64,000 nt of DNA from Flavobacterium sp. N3904. GTDB lineage: Bacteria > Bacteroidota > Bacteroidia > Flavobacteriales > Flavobacteriaceae. The notes under the pieces were generated by a model, which saw only the letters and a program-made list of their open reading frames with translations, did not search any database and was not told where the DNA came from. Location: assembly GCF_025947305.1 (NCBI RefSeq), contig NZ_CP110009.1:4257501-4321500 (forward strand). Reading direction: 5' to 3'. The position numbers and the translations under genes are program-made. This document shows positions 41,323 through 49,854 of this stretch, piece after piece; position 1 is the stretch's first letter, and each line of letters opens with the position of its first letter.

Positions 41323-44300
41323 TTACATATTTCTTCTATATTGTCCTCCCACTTCAAACAAAGCTTCAGTGATTTGCCCCAGCGAACAAACTTTAGTCGC
41401 TTCCATCAAGTGTTCAAATAGATTTTCGTTTTTAATGGCTGCTTCCTGCAAAGTATTCAAATGTTTAACCACTAAATCCTGATTTGCTTGGTGCAAATGA
41501 TTCAACATTGTAATTTGGTATTGTTTTTCTTCTTCGGTGGCACGAATTACTTCGGCTGGAATTACCGTTGGAGAACCTTTGGAACTTAGGAATGTATTCA
41601 CCCCAATAATTGGAAACTCACCTGTATGTTTCAACGTTTCATAATACAAACTTTCTTCTTGAATTTTAGAACGTTGGTACATCGTTTCCATTGCACCAAG
41701 AACCCCTCCTCTTTCTGTAATTCTGTCGAATTCTAATAAAACAGCTGCTTCAACAAGATCAGTTAACTCTTCAATGATGAAAGCCCCTTGAATAGGATTT
41801 TCGTTTTTCGCAAGCCCAAGTTCCTTGTTGATAATCAACTGAATCGCCATTGCTCTACGAACAGATTCTTCGGTTGGCGTTGTAATCGCTTCATCATAAG
41901 CATTGGTATGCAAGGAATTACAATTGTCATAAATAGCATACAACGCTTGCAAGGTTGTGCGAATATCATTGAAATCAATTTCCTGTGCATGCAAAGAACG
42001 TCCCGAAGTTTGAATATGGTATTTCAACATTTGGGCTCTTTCGTTGGCACCGTATTTAATTTTCATGGCTTTCGCCCAAATTTTACGCGCGACACGACCA
42101 ATTACTGCGTATTCTGGATCGACACCATTCGAGAAAAAGAATGATAAATTTGGTCCAAAATCATTGATGTCCATTCCGCGGCTTAAGTAATACTCCACAT
42201 AAGTGAAACCGTTTGAAAGTGTAAAAGCCAATTGAGTAATTGGATTGGCACCCGCCTCGGCAATATGGTATCCTGAAATTGAAACTGAATAAAAATTCCT
42301 TACATTTTTGGCAATAAAATATTCCTGAACGTCACCCATCAATCGTAAGGCAAATTCAGTCGAGAAAATACAAGTGTTTTGCGCCTGATCTTCTTTAAGA
42401 ATATCGGCTTGAACAGTCCCACGAACATGTGAAAGTGTTTTTTCCTTAATCTCATTATATACATCCAAAGGCAATACCTGATCGCCGGTTACTCCCAAAA
42501 GAAATAATCCCAAACCATTGTTTCCTTCGGGTAAATCACCTTGGTAATGCGGTCTTTCAACTCCTTTTTTCTTGTAGATTTCATTTATTTTCTCTTGAAC
42601 TTCATCTATAAGTTCATTCTTTTTGATATAAATTTCGCATTGCTGATCGATAGCGGCATTCATGAAAAACCCAAGCAACATAGGTGCTGGCCCATTGATA
42701 GTCATACTTACCGATGTCATGGTATGAACCAAATCAAAACCGGAGTATAATTTTTTGGCATCATCCAAGCAACAAATAGAAACTCCTGCATTTCCAATTT
42801 TTCCATAAATATCAGGGCGAATGTGCGGATCATTTCCGTATAAAGTCACGCTGTCAAAAGCCGTAGAAAGTCTTTTAGCTGGTAATCCCGCACTCACATA
42901 ATGAAAACGTTTGTTGGTTCTTTCTGGCCCACCTTCTCCTGCAAACATTCTTGATGGATCTTCGCCTTCTCTTTTAAACGGATACAATCCTGCCGTAAAA
43001 GGAAACTCTCCTGGAACATTTTCCTGCAAACACCAACGCAAAATATCACCCCAAGCTTGGTACTTTGGCAATGCAATTTTCGGAATTTGAGTATGTGAAA
43101 GTGACTCGGTATGCGTTGCCATCTTAATTTCTCTGTCCCTAACTTTAAACGTATAAACTGGGTTTTTATATTTATTGACTTTTTCGTCCCAAGTCAAAAT
43201 CATTTTCCAATTGTGCGGATCCAAATCCATTTTTACTTTATCGAATTGATTCAGCAAAAGATTTAAAAAGATTTTATTCTCGGTCATTCCAGGTTTTTCG
43301 GATTCTAAAGCGCTTGGCAACACTGAATCTTCATCAATTCCTGCTTTGGTAATTACCGGAATTTTTCCAGAAACACTTTCCACCGTTTTGAATATTCCAT
43401 ATAATTTTTGGGCCACTTGTTCTTGGCTCAAAGCCGTAGTATCGTATTTTCGATTGTTTTCGGCAATCTCAGATAAGTAACGGGTTCTGTGTGGCGGAAT
43501 CACAAAAATCTTCTCACTCATTTCACGAGTGATTTGGAAAGTTGATTTCAAATCGGAATCAGTTTTCTCCACTATTTTGTCCATGATGGATTTGTACAAT
43601 GTATTCATCCCAGGATCATTGAACTGAGAAGCAATAGTTCCATAAACCGGCATTTCGTCTGGATTGACATCCCACAGATTGTGATTGCGTTGGTATTGTT
43701 TTTTTACATCGCGAATGGCATCCAAAGCACCACGTTTGTCGAATTTATTTAAAGCAACCAAATCAGCAAAATCAAGCATGTCTATTTTTTCTAACTGGGT
43801 AGCGGCACCAAATTCTGGTGTCATTACGTATAAAGAAACATCGGAGTGATCCATAATCTCGGTATCAGATTGTCCGATTCCAGAAGTTTCAAGGATTATA
43901 ATATCATATTTTGCTGCTTTTAAAACCTGAATGGCTTCGGCGACGTATTTTGACAAAGCCAAATTCGATTGACGAGTCGCCAACGAACGCATATAAACTC
44001 TTGAATTATTAATGGCATTCATTCGAATTCTATCTCCAAGTAATGCTCCTCCCGTTTTACGTTTTGAAGGATCGACAGAAATCAATCCAATGGTTTTTTC
44101 CGGGAAATCGATTAAAAAACGACGCACCAATTCGTCAACCAATGATGATTTTCCTGCTCCACCAGTTCCTGTGATTCCAAGTACCGGAATTTTTGAGGTT
44201 TCATTCTTGGCGTGAATTTTGTCGAAAAATGGTTTTGCAATTTCCGGAAAATTCTCGGCTGCCGAAATCAAACGGGCAATAGCCGTAGGGGTTTTAGCTT

Positions 44301-44775
44301 CTATTAAATCCAGTTCATTTGTTAATTGATCTCCGATAGGAAAATCAGATTGCTGCACCAAATCATTAATCATCCCTTGTAATCCCATCGCACGACCATC
44401 ATCAGGGGCATATATACGTGTGATTCCGTAAGCTTGCAATTCGGCTATTTCCGAAGGCAGGATTACTCCTCCACCTCCACCGAAAATTTTGATATGACCC
44501 GCTCCTTTTTCCTGAAGCAAATCATACATGTATTTAAAGTATTCGTTGTGTCCACCTTGATAGGAAGTCATCGCAATAGCGTTGGCATCTTCTTGAATGG
44601 CTGTATTGACCACTTCTTCTACACTTCTGTCATGTCCCAAATGAATTACCTCAACTCCTGTGGACTGAATAATCCTTCTCATTATATTAATCGCAGCATC
44701 ATGACCATCAAAAAGTGATGCGGCAGTTACAATTCTTACTTTATTGACAGGGACATACGGTTTTACTAATTCCAT
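41323..44775 (-). CDS. icmF: Isobutyryl-CoA mutase fused with its G-protein chaperone (IcmF)
   Basis: A 1150-residue adenosylcobalamin enzyme. The order is: B12-binding domain (about 10-145; LFDGHDAAINIM holds the lower axial His25), GTPase domain of the MeaB/ArgK type (about 195-420; P-loop TGTGGAGKSS at 201-210), linker, then mutase barrel (about 560-1090; GLYPFKREGEDPSRMFAGEGG, quoted in part, and SVSMTINGPAPMLLGF). This domain order and single-chain fusion define IcmF, which interconverts isobutyryl- and n-butyryl-CoA (or pivalyl/isovaleryl-CoA in some members). It is not the separate methylmalonyl-CoA mutase. A likely role is branched-chain acyl-CoA metabolism; the gene is monocistronic. 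Confidence 0.93.
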   Translation of the reverse strand: MELVKPYVPVNKVRIVTAASLFDGHDAAINIMRRIIQSTGVEVIHLGHDRSVEEVVNTAIQEDANAIAMTSYQGGHNEYFKYMYDLLQEKGAGHIKIFGGGGGVILPSEIAELQAYGITRIYAPDDGRAMGLQGMINDLVQQSDFPIGDQLTNELDLIEAKTPTAIARLISAAENFPEIAKPFFDKIHAKNETSKIPVLGITGTGGAGKSSLVDELVRRFLIDFPEKTIGLISVDPSKRKTGGALLGDRIRMNAINNSRVYMRSLATRQSNLALSKYVAEAIQVLKAAKYDIIILETSGIGQSDTEIMDHSDVSLYVMTPEFGAATQLEKIDMLDFADLVALNKFDKRGALDAIRDVKKQYQRNHNLWDVNPDEMPVYGTIASQFNDPGMNTLYKSIMDKIVEKTDSDLKSTFQITREMSEKIFVIPPHRTRYLSEIAENNRKYDTTALSQEQVAQKLYGIFKTVESVSGKIPVITKAGIDEDSVLPSALESEKPGMTENKIFLNLLLNQFDKVKMDLDPHNWKMILTWDEKVNKYKNPVYTFKVRDREIKMATHTESLSHTQIPKIALPKYQAWGDILRWCLQENVPGEFPFTAGLYPFKREGEDPSRMFAGEGGPERTNKRFHYVSAGLPAKRLSTAFDSVTLYGNDPHIRPDIYGKIGNAGVSICCLDDAKKLYSGFDLVHTMTSVSMTINGPAPMLLGFFMNAAIDQQCEIYIKKNELIDEVQEKINEIYKKKGVERPHYQGDLPEGNNGLGLFLLGVTGDQVLPLDVYNEIKEKTLSHVRGTVQADILKEDQAQNTCIFSTEFALRLMGDVQEYFIAKNVRNFYSVSISGYHIAEAGANPITQLAFTLSNGFTYVEYYLSRGMDINDFGPNLSFFFSNGVDPEYAVIGRVARKIWAKAMKIKYGANERAQMLKYHIQTSGRSLHAQEIDFNDIRTTLQALYAIYDNCNSLHTNAYDEAITTPTEESVRRAMAIQLIINKELGLAKNENPIQGAFIIEELTDLVEAAVLLEFDRITERGGVLGAMETMYQRSKIQEESLYYETLKHTGEFPIIGVNTFLSSKGSPTVIPAEVIRATEEEKQYQITMLNHLHQANQDLVVKHLNTLQEAAIKNENLFEHLMEATKVCSLGQITEALFEVGGQYRRNM

Positions 44776-44923
44776 TTTATGAATATGATAATTTAAGGGT
44801 GCAATTTACATAAATTTTAAAATAAAAATCATTAAAAATAACACAAAACACAAAATATGACAACAATGTTTTTTATTAAGAAAAGGAGCTTAGTTTTCGG
44901 AAAAAATTGGTATTTTCGAGGAA

Positions 44924-45070
44924 TAGCCCCGATGGAAGCGAAAAGCCCGGAATGGATAAAATTAATTTTTCTTGCACCAAAAAAGCGACTAAAAGAAGCT
45001 CTTTTTGGGGCTTAGAAAAATAATTTTACACATGAGGACTTGCAGTGTACAGCGGGGGATAAAGCTCCTA
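44924..45070 (+). repeat. Dispersed intergenic element, copy A
   Basis: Begins TAGCCCCGATGGAAGCGAAA and ends ACAGCGGGGGATAAAGCTCC plus TAA. Copy B at 53381-53470 (opposite strand) has nearly the same two ends but a different interior. The interior here folds imperfectly (44974-44986 with 44998-45011: GCACCAAAAAAGC against GCTCTTTTTGGGGC). It occupies about half of the 320-bp spacer between icmF and purU, ending 25 bp before purU. No coding potential is visible. Confidence 0.6.
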
Positions 45071-45095
45071 ATTATTTTTAGAAAATTTTAAACAA

Positions 45096-45950
45096 ATGCA
45101 AAAAATTACAATACTTATCCATTGTGAAGACAAGAAAGCGATTATTGCTTCAGTGACCAATTATATTGCTTCGATCGATGGGAATATTATTTACTTGGAC
45201 CAGCATGTCGATGCCGATGAAAATGTATTTTTCATGCGCTTAGAATGCGAATTCAGTAAAGCCACCTGGAATCTTGAAGCCATAAAAGACCATTTTCAGA
45301 GCAATCTTGCGACTCCTTTTAATATGACTTGGGAGATGTATCCTCAGGATCAAAAACCAAAAATGGCGTTGTTTGTTTCAAAATACGACCATTGTTTGTA
45401 TGATATTTTAGGACGTTATTGTGCTGGCGAATTGCCTCTCGAAATCCCTTTAATCATAAGCAATCACGAAGATTTAAAACCCGTTGCGGAGCGATTTAAC
45501 ATTCCGTTTTTTCATGTTCCTTTTACAAAAGACAATAAAGAAGAAGGCGAAAAAGCACAGCTTGAATTATTGAAAAAGTTTGATGTCGATTTTATTGTTT
45601 TGGCACGCTATATGCAAATTATTACGCCAAATCAGATTGCTCTTTACAAAAATAAAATCATCAATATTCATCATTCGTTTTTACCTGCATTTCCGGGAGC
45701 CAAGCCCTATCATTCGGCTTTCAAGCGTGGGGTAAAAATTATAGGCGCCACCAGTCATTATGTTACCGAAGGATTGGATGAAGGACCAATTATTGAGCAA
45801 GATATTTCGAGAGTTACCCACAGCCATTCGATAGAAGATTTTATTATGAAAGGTCGTGATCTCGAACGCATGGTACTTGCCAGAGCAATTAAACTGCATG
45901 CCGAGCGAAAAACGATGGTATATAATAACAAAACGGTTGTATTCTCTTAG
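45096..45950 (+). CDS. purU: Formyltetrahydrofolate deformylase
   Basis: A 284-residue cytosolic enzyme releasing formate from 10-formyltetrahydrofolate. The N-terminal ACT domain (about 1-85: ITILIHCEDKKAIIASVTNYI) can sense small ligands. The C-terminal formyltransferase-like domain contains NIHHSFLPAFPGAKPYH with the catalytic Asn/His, and GATSHYVTEGLDEGPIIEQD with the catalytic Asp. It is transcribed divergently from icmF, with a dispersed repeat element directly upstream. It supplies formate and balances one-carbon pools used in purine synthesis. Confidence 0.95.
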   Translation: MQKITILIHCEDKKAIIASVTNYIASIDGNIIYLDQHVDADENVFFMRLECEFSKATWNLEAIKDHFQSNLATPFNMTWEMYPQDQKPKMALFVSKYDHCLYDILGRYCAGELPLEIPLIISNHEDLKPVAERFNIPFFHVPFTKDNKEEGEKAQLELLKKFDVDFIVLARYMQIITPNQIALYKNKIINIHHSFLPAFPGAKPYHSAFKRGVKIIGATSHYVTEGLDEGPIIEQDISRVTHSHSIEDFIMKGRDLERMVLARAIKLHAERKTMVYNNKTVVFS

Positions 45951-46080
45951 GAACGCAGCCGTTTTTTATTTGATTTCAACAATACAATTCTAGTTAAAAA
46001 TAACTTTTGCATTTTTTTGGGAAAATTTCAAATCGATAGAACATTTGATTTGTCTACTTTTGAAAAAAAAAAAAATCAAA

Positions 46081-46803
46081 ATGAAGAAAGCCCTACTCCT
46101 ACTTCTCATCCTGCCAGCAATTAGCCATGCACAATTCAAGGATATAATTACAAAAACAACAGAAAAAATTACGACAATTACCAAAACAACTGGCAGTGTC
46201 GACATTGCAGCTGGATTAAAAGAAGCGCTTAACAAAGGAATTACAGAGCAGGTTTCTAAATTAACCGCAACCGATGGATTTTATAAAAACGAAGCTGTAA
46301 AAATTTTAATGCCTGAAGAATTAGCCAAAGTTGACCGAACCCTGAGAAAAATGGGGATGTCAAAACTAGCAGATGAAGGAATACTGGCATTGAACAGAGC
46401 TGCAGAAGATGCTGTAAAAGAAGCGACACCTATATTTGTCAACGCTATAAAAAATATTACAATTACTGATGCCAAAAGCATTTTACTGGGAAATGACAAT
46501 GCCGCAACAGTGTATCTACAATCGTCTACATCAACTGCTTTGTACGCAAAATTTAGTCCTGTAGTACAACAATCAATTGGGAAAGTTGGAGCAGATGTCG
46601 TTTGGTCTACTATCATAAAACAATACAATACGATTCCGTTTGTAACCAAAGTAAATCCAGATGTAACCGATTATGTAACCAACAAAGCTTTGGATGGTGT
46701 TTTTAAAATGATTACAGTGGAAGAAAAAAATATAAGAACTGACTTGAACGCAAGAACTTCGGATGTCTTGAAAAAAGTATTTGCTTTACAAGATAAAAAA
46801 TAA
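46081..46803 (+). CDS. DUF4197 family secreted protein
   Basis: A 240-residue protein from the ATG at 46081, where the signal peptide MKKALLLLLILPAISHAQ begins; a 12-residue upstream extension is Lys-rich and unlikely. The mature part fits DUF4197 (AGLKEALNKGITEQVSKL, GFYKNEAVKILMPEELAKV, AEDAVKEATPIFVNAIKN, YLQSSTSTALYAKFSPVV). It is all-helical and of unknown function, predicted periplasmic. It follows purU on the same strand by 131 bp. A 282-bp spacer with no gene follows. Confidence 0.88.
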   Translation: MKKALLLLLILPAISHAQFKDIITKTTEKITTITKTTGSVDIAAGLKEALNKGITEQVSKLTATDGFYKNEAVKILMPEELAKVDRTLRKMGMSKLADEGILALNRAAEDAVKEATPIFVNAIKNITITDAKSILLGNDNAATVYLQSSTSTALYAKFSPVVQQSIGKVGADVVWSTIIKQYNTIPFVTKVNPDVTDYVTNKALDGVFKMITVEEKNIRTDLNARTSDVLKKVFALQDKK

Positions 46804-47056
46804 AGGAAGTAATTTCAATGGCAATTTTAATTTCAATAAAAAAAAGAGCAACCTAAATTTATTTAAACGATTGAAAATAAATGAGTTAGGTATTTCAAAC
46901 ATTCAAATAAACGAATATGTTAAAATCAAATTGTAAATCTTAACTCTTTTAGATTAACTAATAACAATTCCTTAACAGCAAAACATCAACATTATACTGA
47001 TCTTTACAGAGTAATAAACTGGTTATTTATTATTTTGGTTTTGGTTAGTTATAAAT

Positions 47057-47081
47057 TGCCTGCATCTATACGGTGCAGGCA
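47057..47081 (+). terminator. Terminator-like hairpin
   Basis: Perfect 8-bp stem TGCCTGCA / TGCAGGCA with a 9-nt loop and a following TTTTTTATT on the plus strand. It is 254 bp beyond the DUF4197 stop and adjacent to the convergent hydrolase stop at 47086. The long distance leaves room for an unrecognised plus-strand RNA, but I saw no promoter matching the full consensus. Confidence 0.7.
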
Positions 47082-47085
47082 TTTT

Positions 47086-47871
47086 TTATTGGGCTGTATT
47101 TATAAAAGATAAAACGGCAGTATTAAAAGCATTTGGTTGCTCTACATTAACAACATGTCCGCAATTTTCGATAACGAATAATCTGGAAGATTTATAGTGA
47201 CTTTCCACGACTTTACGTACCGAAGGCAAGAACATATAATCTTCTTCGCCCATAACATACAATGTTGGGATATTCAATTCTACCTGACGAAACCATTTTA
47301 GAACGGGATTTATCTCGGCAGTTAGCTTAAACCACTTGATAAACTCTTTTTGATATAATTTTTTGGCTTCATTTATAAAAAGTGAGCGGGATTGTTTGTG
47401 ACTTTTCTTGGGCATAATCACAAAAGCAAAGAATTTGTATAAAACCAAATAAGGCAATACATATTTAAAGGCATTCCCTAATCGCATTAAAATTTGTGAA
47501 CGGAAATTCATTTTTAAAATAGCGCCGCCCAAAATCATACTTTGCACACGATTTGGATACATTTCTGCCAATTGTCTAATAAGGATGGTTCCTAACGAGA
47601 TGCCGACAAAATGTGATTTCTCTATTTTAAGGTGGTCCAAAACCTCGAGAATATCATTGGCCAAAGCCGAAAAAGTATATTTTTGCTTGAATGCCGTTTT
47701 TAGTGTTGGTTTTGATTCTCCATGTCCCCTTAAATCCAGTAACAAAACATTATAATTTTTTTGAAAATCCCTAATTTGTTTGAACCAAATAGACGAACTT
47801 CCTCCAGCGCCATGCACAAATGTGACCCATTGCTTGCTATTCTCGTTCTTGTATATTGTGTAGTTAATCAC
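47086..47871 (-). CDS. Alpha/beta hydrolase
   Basis: A 261-residue cytosolic hydrolase starting at GTG (47871). Fold markers are FVHGAGGSSSIWFKQI, LLLDLRGHGESKP, nucleophile GISLGTILIR (Ser about 92), acid in YVMGEEDYMFLP, and catalytic His in NCGHVVNVEQP. The cap region (about 115-195) is basic and helical. It is related to carboxylesterases and haloperoxidase-like hydrolases; the substrate is unknown. The repeats at 47910-47963 lie in its upstream region. Confidence 0.88.
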   Translation of the reverse strand: MINYTIYKNENSKQWVTFVHGAGGSSSIWFKQIRDFQKNYNVLLLDLRGHGESKPTLKTAFKQKYTFSALANDILEVLDHLKIEKSHFVGISLGTILIRQLAEMYPNRVQSMILGGAILKMNFRSQILMRLGNAFKYVLPYLVLYKFFAFVIMPKKSHKQSRSLFINEAKKLYQKEFIKWFKLTAEINPVLKWFRQVELNIPTLYVMGEEDYMFLPSVRKVVESHYKSSRLFVIENCGHVVNVEQPNAFNTAVLSFINTAQ

Positions 47872-47909
47872 TTAGATATGTATATTTTTGACAAATATAG
47901 TTTTTTTTC

Positions 47910-47963
47910 AGACTTAATTAAGACTTCTTGGTATTTTAGACTTCTTTGATTATTAGACTTCTT
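47910..47963 (-). repeat. Short direct repeats between two minus-strand genes
   Basis: AGACTTCTT occurs at 47921-47929, 47938-47946 and 47955-47963, exactly 17 bp apart, with a partial copy (AGACTT) at 47910. The last copy overlaps the stop codon of the BtuF-like gene. The array is in the upstream region of the hydrolase gene. Confidence 0.65.
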
Positions 47964-48756
47964 AAATACTATTATGAAAATACTTAAAATAATCAAAAGC
48001 CTTCAACAACCTACTTCCGTACCAGGAGAACATTTCTCCATCTACCAAAACAGTTCTGGTATTGTTAGTATCTCTGGCTATTTCATAACCGTCATCCGCT
48101 TTGAATGGAAACGGTTCTGAGGAGAGTAAAATTAGATCCAGATCACCATCCTCTTCCATTTTTTCAAGATCAATTTCAGGGTAGCGTTCCTTGTCAGCAA
48201 AGTGATTCTGAAAATGATTCAACTTTAATAATTCATCTATAAAGGTTCCCGAACCAGCTACCATATATGGGTTTTTCCATATAAAATAAGCCACTTTTTT
48301 AAGTGGAATGTCTTTAATAAAATGTTTAAAATCGCTCAAGGCAAAAGTCAATTTTTCGTTCCATTTTCTGGCTTCGATTCTCTTGTCAAAAAGTTGCCCA
48401 AAGTCAGTAATCATTTGAAAATTATCTTCCAGAGTAACAATATCGGTTACCCAAACTGGACAAATTTCACGCAATTCTTCAACCATTTCTTTGGTATTTT
48501 CCTCTTTATTGCAAACAATAATATCGGGTTCCAGCAAACGGATTTTCTCGTAATTGACTTTTTTGGTTCCGCCAACGATTTTTTTGGTCGATTTGAAATG
48601 ATACGGATGCACACAAAACTTGGTGATTCCAACTATTCTATCTTCCAGACCCAAATCATAAAGTAATTCGGTTTGGGAAGGCACAAGAGAAACAATTCGC
48701 TTTGGCGAAGATTGAAAAGAATGAGAAGTACCAAGTTGATCGATTAGAGTTTTCAT
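47962..48756 (-). CDS. BtuF-like metal/cobalamin-binding protein without signal peptide
   Basis: A 264-residue protein of the helical-backbone ABC substrate-binding family (RIVSLVPSQTELLYDLGLEDRI cut in part, VGGTKKVNYEKIRLLEPDII, DLILLSSEPFPF). The ATG at 48756 (MKTLIDQLG) is preferred; an upstream in-frame ATG at 48792 falls within 10-bp repeats. Neither start gives a signal peptide, although BtuF proteins normally act in the periplasm. No permease or ATPase genes are adjacent. The role may be cytosolic corrinoid or metal binding; this is inference. The end of the protein (GEMFSWYGSRLLKAF) matches BtuF-type homologues. Confidence 0.83.
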   Translation of the reverse strand: MKTLIDQLGTSHSFQSSPKRIVSLVPSQTELLYDLGLEDRIVGITKFCVHPYHFKSTKKIVGGTKKVNYEKIRLLEPDIIVCNKEENTKEMVEELREICPVWVTDIVTLEDNFQMITDFGQLFDKRIEARKWNEKLTFALSDFKHFIKDIPLKKVAYFIWKNPYMVAGSGTFIDELLKLNHFQNHFADKERYPEIDLEKMEEDGDLDLILLSSEPFPFKADDGYEIARDTNNTRTVLVDGEMFSWYGSRLLKAFDYFKYFHNSI

Positions 48757-48766
48757 AATGTTATTC

Positions 48767-48806
48767 CGCAAACATTCGCGAAACATACGCAAAGATTCGC
48801 AAAGTT
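48767..48806 (-). repeat. Tandem 10-11 bp repeats upstream of the BtuF-like gene
   Basis: On the plus strand: CGCAAACATT, CGCGAAACATA, CGCAAAGATT, CGCAAAGTT, one unit per helical turn, starting 10 bp upstream of the start codon at 48756. Read toward the gene they are TTTGCG-type units. Similar TTTGCG strings are, from memory, common between flavobacterial genes. Confidence 0.6.
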
Positions 48807-48910
48807 GATTTTAGACAAAAATTTTAAAGATTAATCAATGAATTATTTTATTTCGTTTAAAATTAAACACAAACAACTTTAAACCTTTTAACCCATTAAA
48901 CTTTAAATGT

Positions 48911-49735
48911 TTAAACAAATAAACCCTTTAAAATCTCCTCCATTTCTTGTTGCATTTTCAAAGCTTCGGTTCTTGCAACATCGGCATAATCAGTTCCGTT
49001 TGAAGCATAAATAATCCCTCGTGACGAATTGATAAGCAAACCAATAGTGTCATTCATTCCGTATTTGCAGACCTCCGAAAGACTTCCGCCTTGTGCTCCA
49101 ACTCCCGGAACCAGCAAGAAACTGTCGGGTACAATTTTACGGACTTCAGTAAAATATTCGGCTTTGGTAGCACCAACCACATACATTAGGTTTTTACTGT
49201 TTTTCCAGGTTTTGGAAGTTTCTAATACGTGTTTGTATAATTCCTTTCCGTCCACTTGTAAGGTCTGGAAATCAAAAGCGCCTTCATTGGATGTTAAAGC
49301 CAACATGATGGTGTGCTTATTTTCGAATGCGAGAAAAGGCTCCACTGAATCTTTTCCCATATAAGGAGCGACAGTTACACTATCAAAATTTAAATCTTCA
49401 AAAAAAGCTTTTGCATACATCGAAGAAGTGTTTCCGATATCGCCACGCTTTGCATCGGCAATAGTAAAAATGTCAGGATGGTTCTCATTGATGTAATTTA
49501 TTGTCTTTTGCAATGACATCCAGCCTTTTATTCCATAAGCTTCAAAGAATGCAATATTGGGTTTATAGGCAACTGCCAAATCGTGTGTCGCATCAATTAT
49601 GGCTTTGTTGAATTCAAAAATCGGGTCTTCTAATTCTAATAAATGCTTCGGAATTTTATTTAAATCCACATCCAAACCTACGCATAGAAATGATTTTTTA
49701 ATTTTAATTTGATTGATTAATTGTTCTGTTGTCAT
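48911..49735 (-). CDS. pyrF: Orotidine 5'-phosphate decarboxylase (long form)
   Basis: A 274-residue enzyme converting OMP to UMP, the last step of pyrimidine nucleotide synthesis. The catalytic Lys is in FTIADAKRGDIGNTSSMYA (DxKxxD pattern, about 90-100). Other motifs are FLCVGLDVD, VTVAPYMGKDSV and LLVPGVGAQGG. The about 270-residue length is that of the mycobacterial/Bacteroidota type 2 PyrF rather than the 230-residue E. coli type. It follows the OmpA-like protein gene on the same strand, separated by a terminator at 49805. Confidence 0.95.
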   Translation of the reverse strand: MTTEQLINQIKIKKSFLCVGLDVDLNKIPKHLLELEDPIFEFNKAIIDATHDLAVAYKPNIAFFEAYGIKGWMSLQKTINYINENHPDIFTIADAKRGDIGNTSSMYAKAFFEDLNFDSVTVAPYMGKDSVEPFLAFENKHTIMLALTSNEGAFDFQTLQVDGKELYKHVLETSKTWKNSKNLMYVVGATKAEYFTEVRKIVPDSFLLVPGVGAQGGSLSEVCKYGMNDTIGLLINSSRGIIYASNGTDYADVARTEALKMQQEMEEILKGLFV

Positions 49736-49804
49736 CCCTATTTGATTTAAAGCAATATTATTTTACGAGAATTAGCTCTCTTTTTAGAAGGTATGCAAAA
49801 ATAA

Positions 49805-49834
49805 AAAAAGCCATTCAATAAAGAATGGCTTTTT
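49805..49834 (-). terminator. Terminator of the DUF5723/OmpA gene
   Basis: Perfect 12-bp stem AAAAAGCCATTC / GAATGGCTTTTT with a 6-nt loop; T-rich on the minus strand; 20 bp after the stop at 49855. Confidence 0.88.
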
Positions 49835-49854
49835 AAAAATATATTAATTAGTCC

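Noticed and set aside
46804..47056. Possible small RNA ending at the 47057 terminator
   Set aside because: No promoter matching TAnnTTTG fully and no internal structure; the hairpin may simply separate convergent genes.
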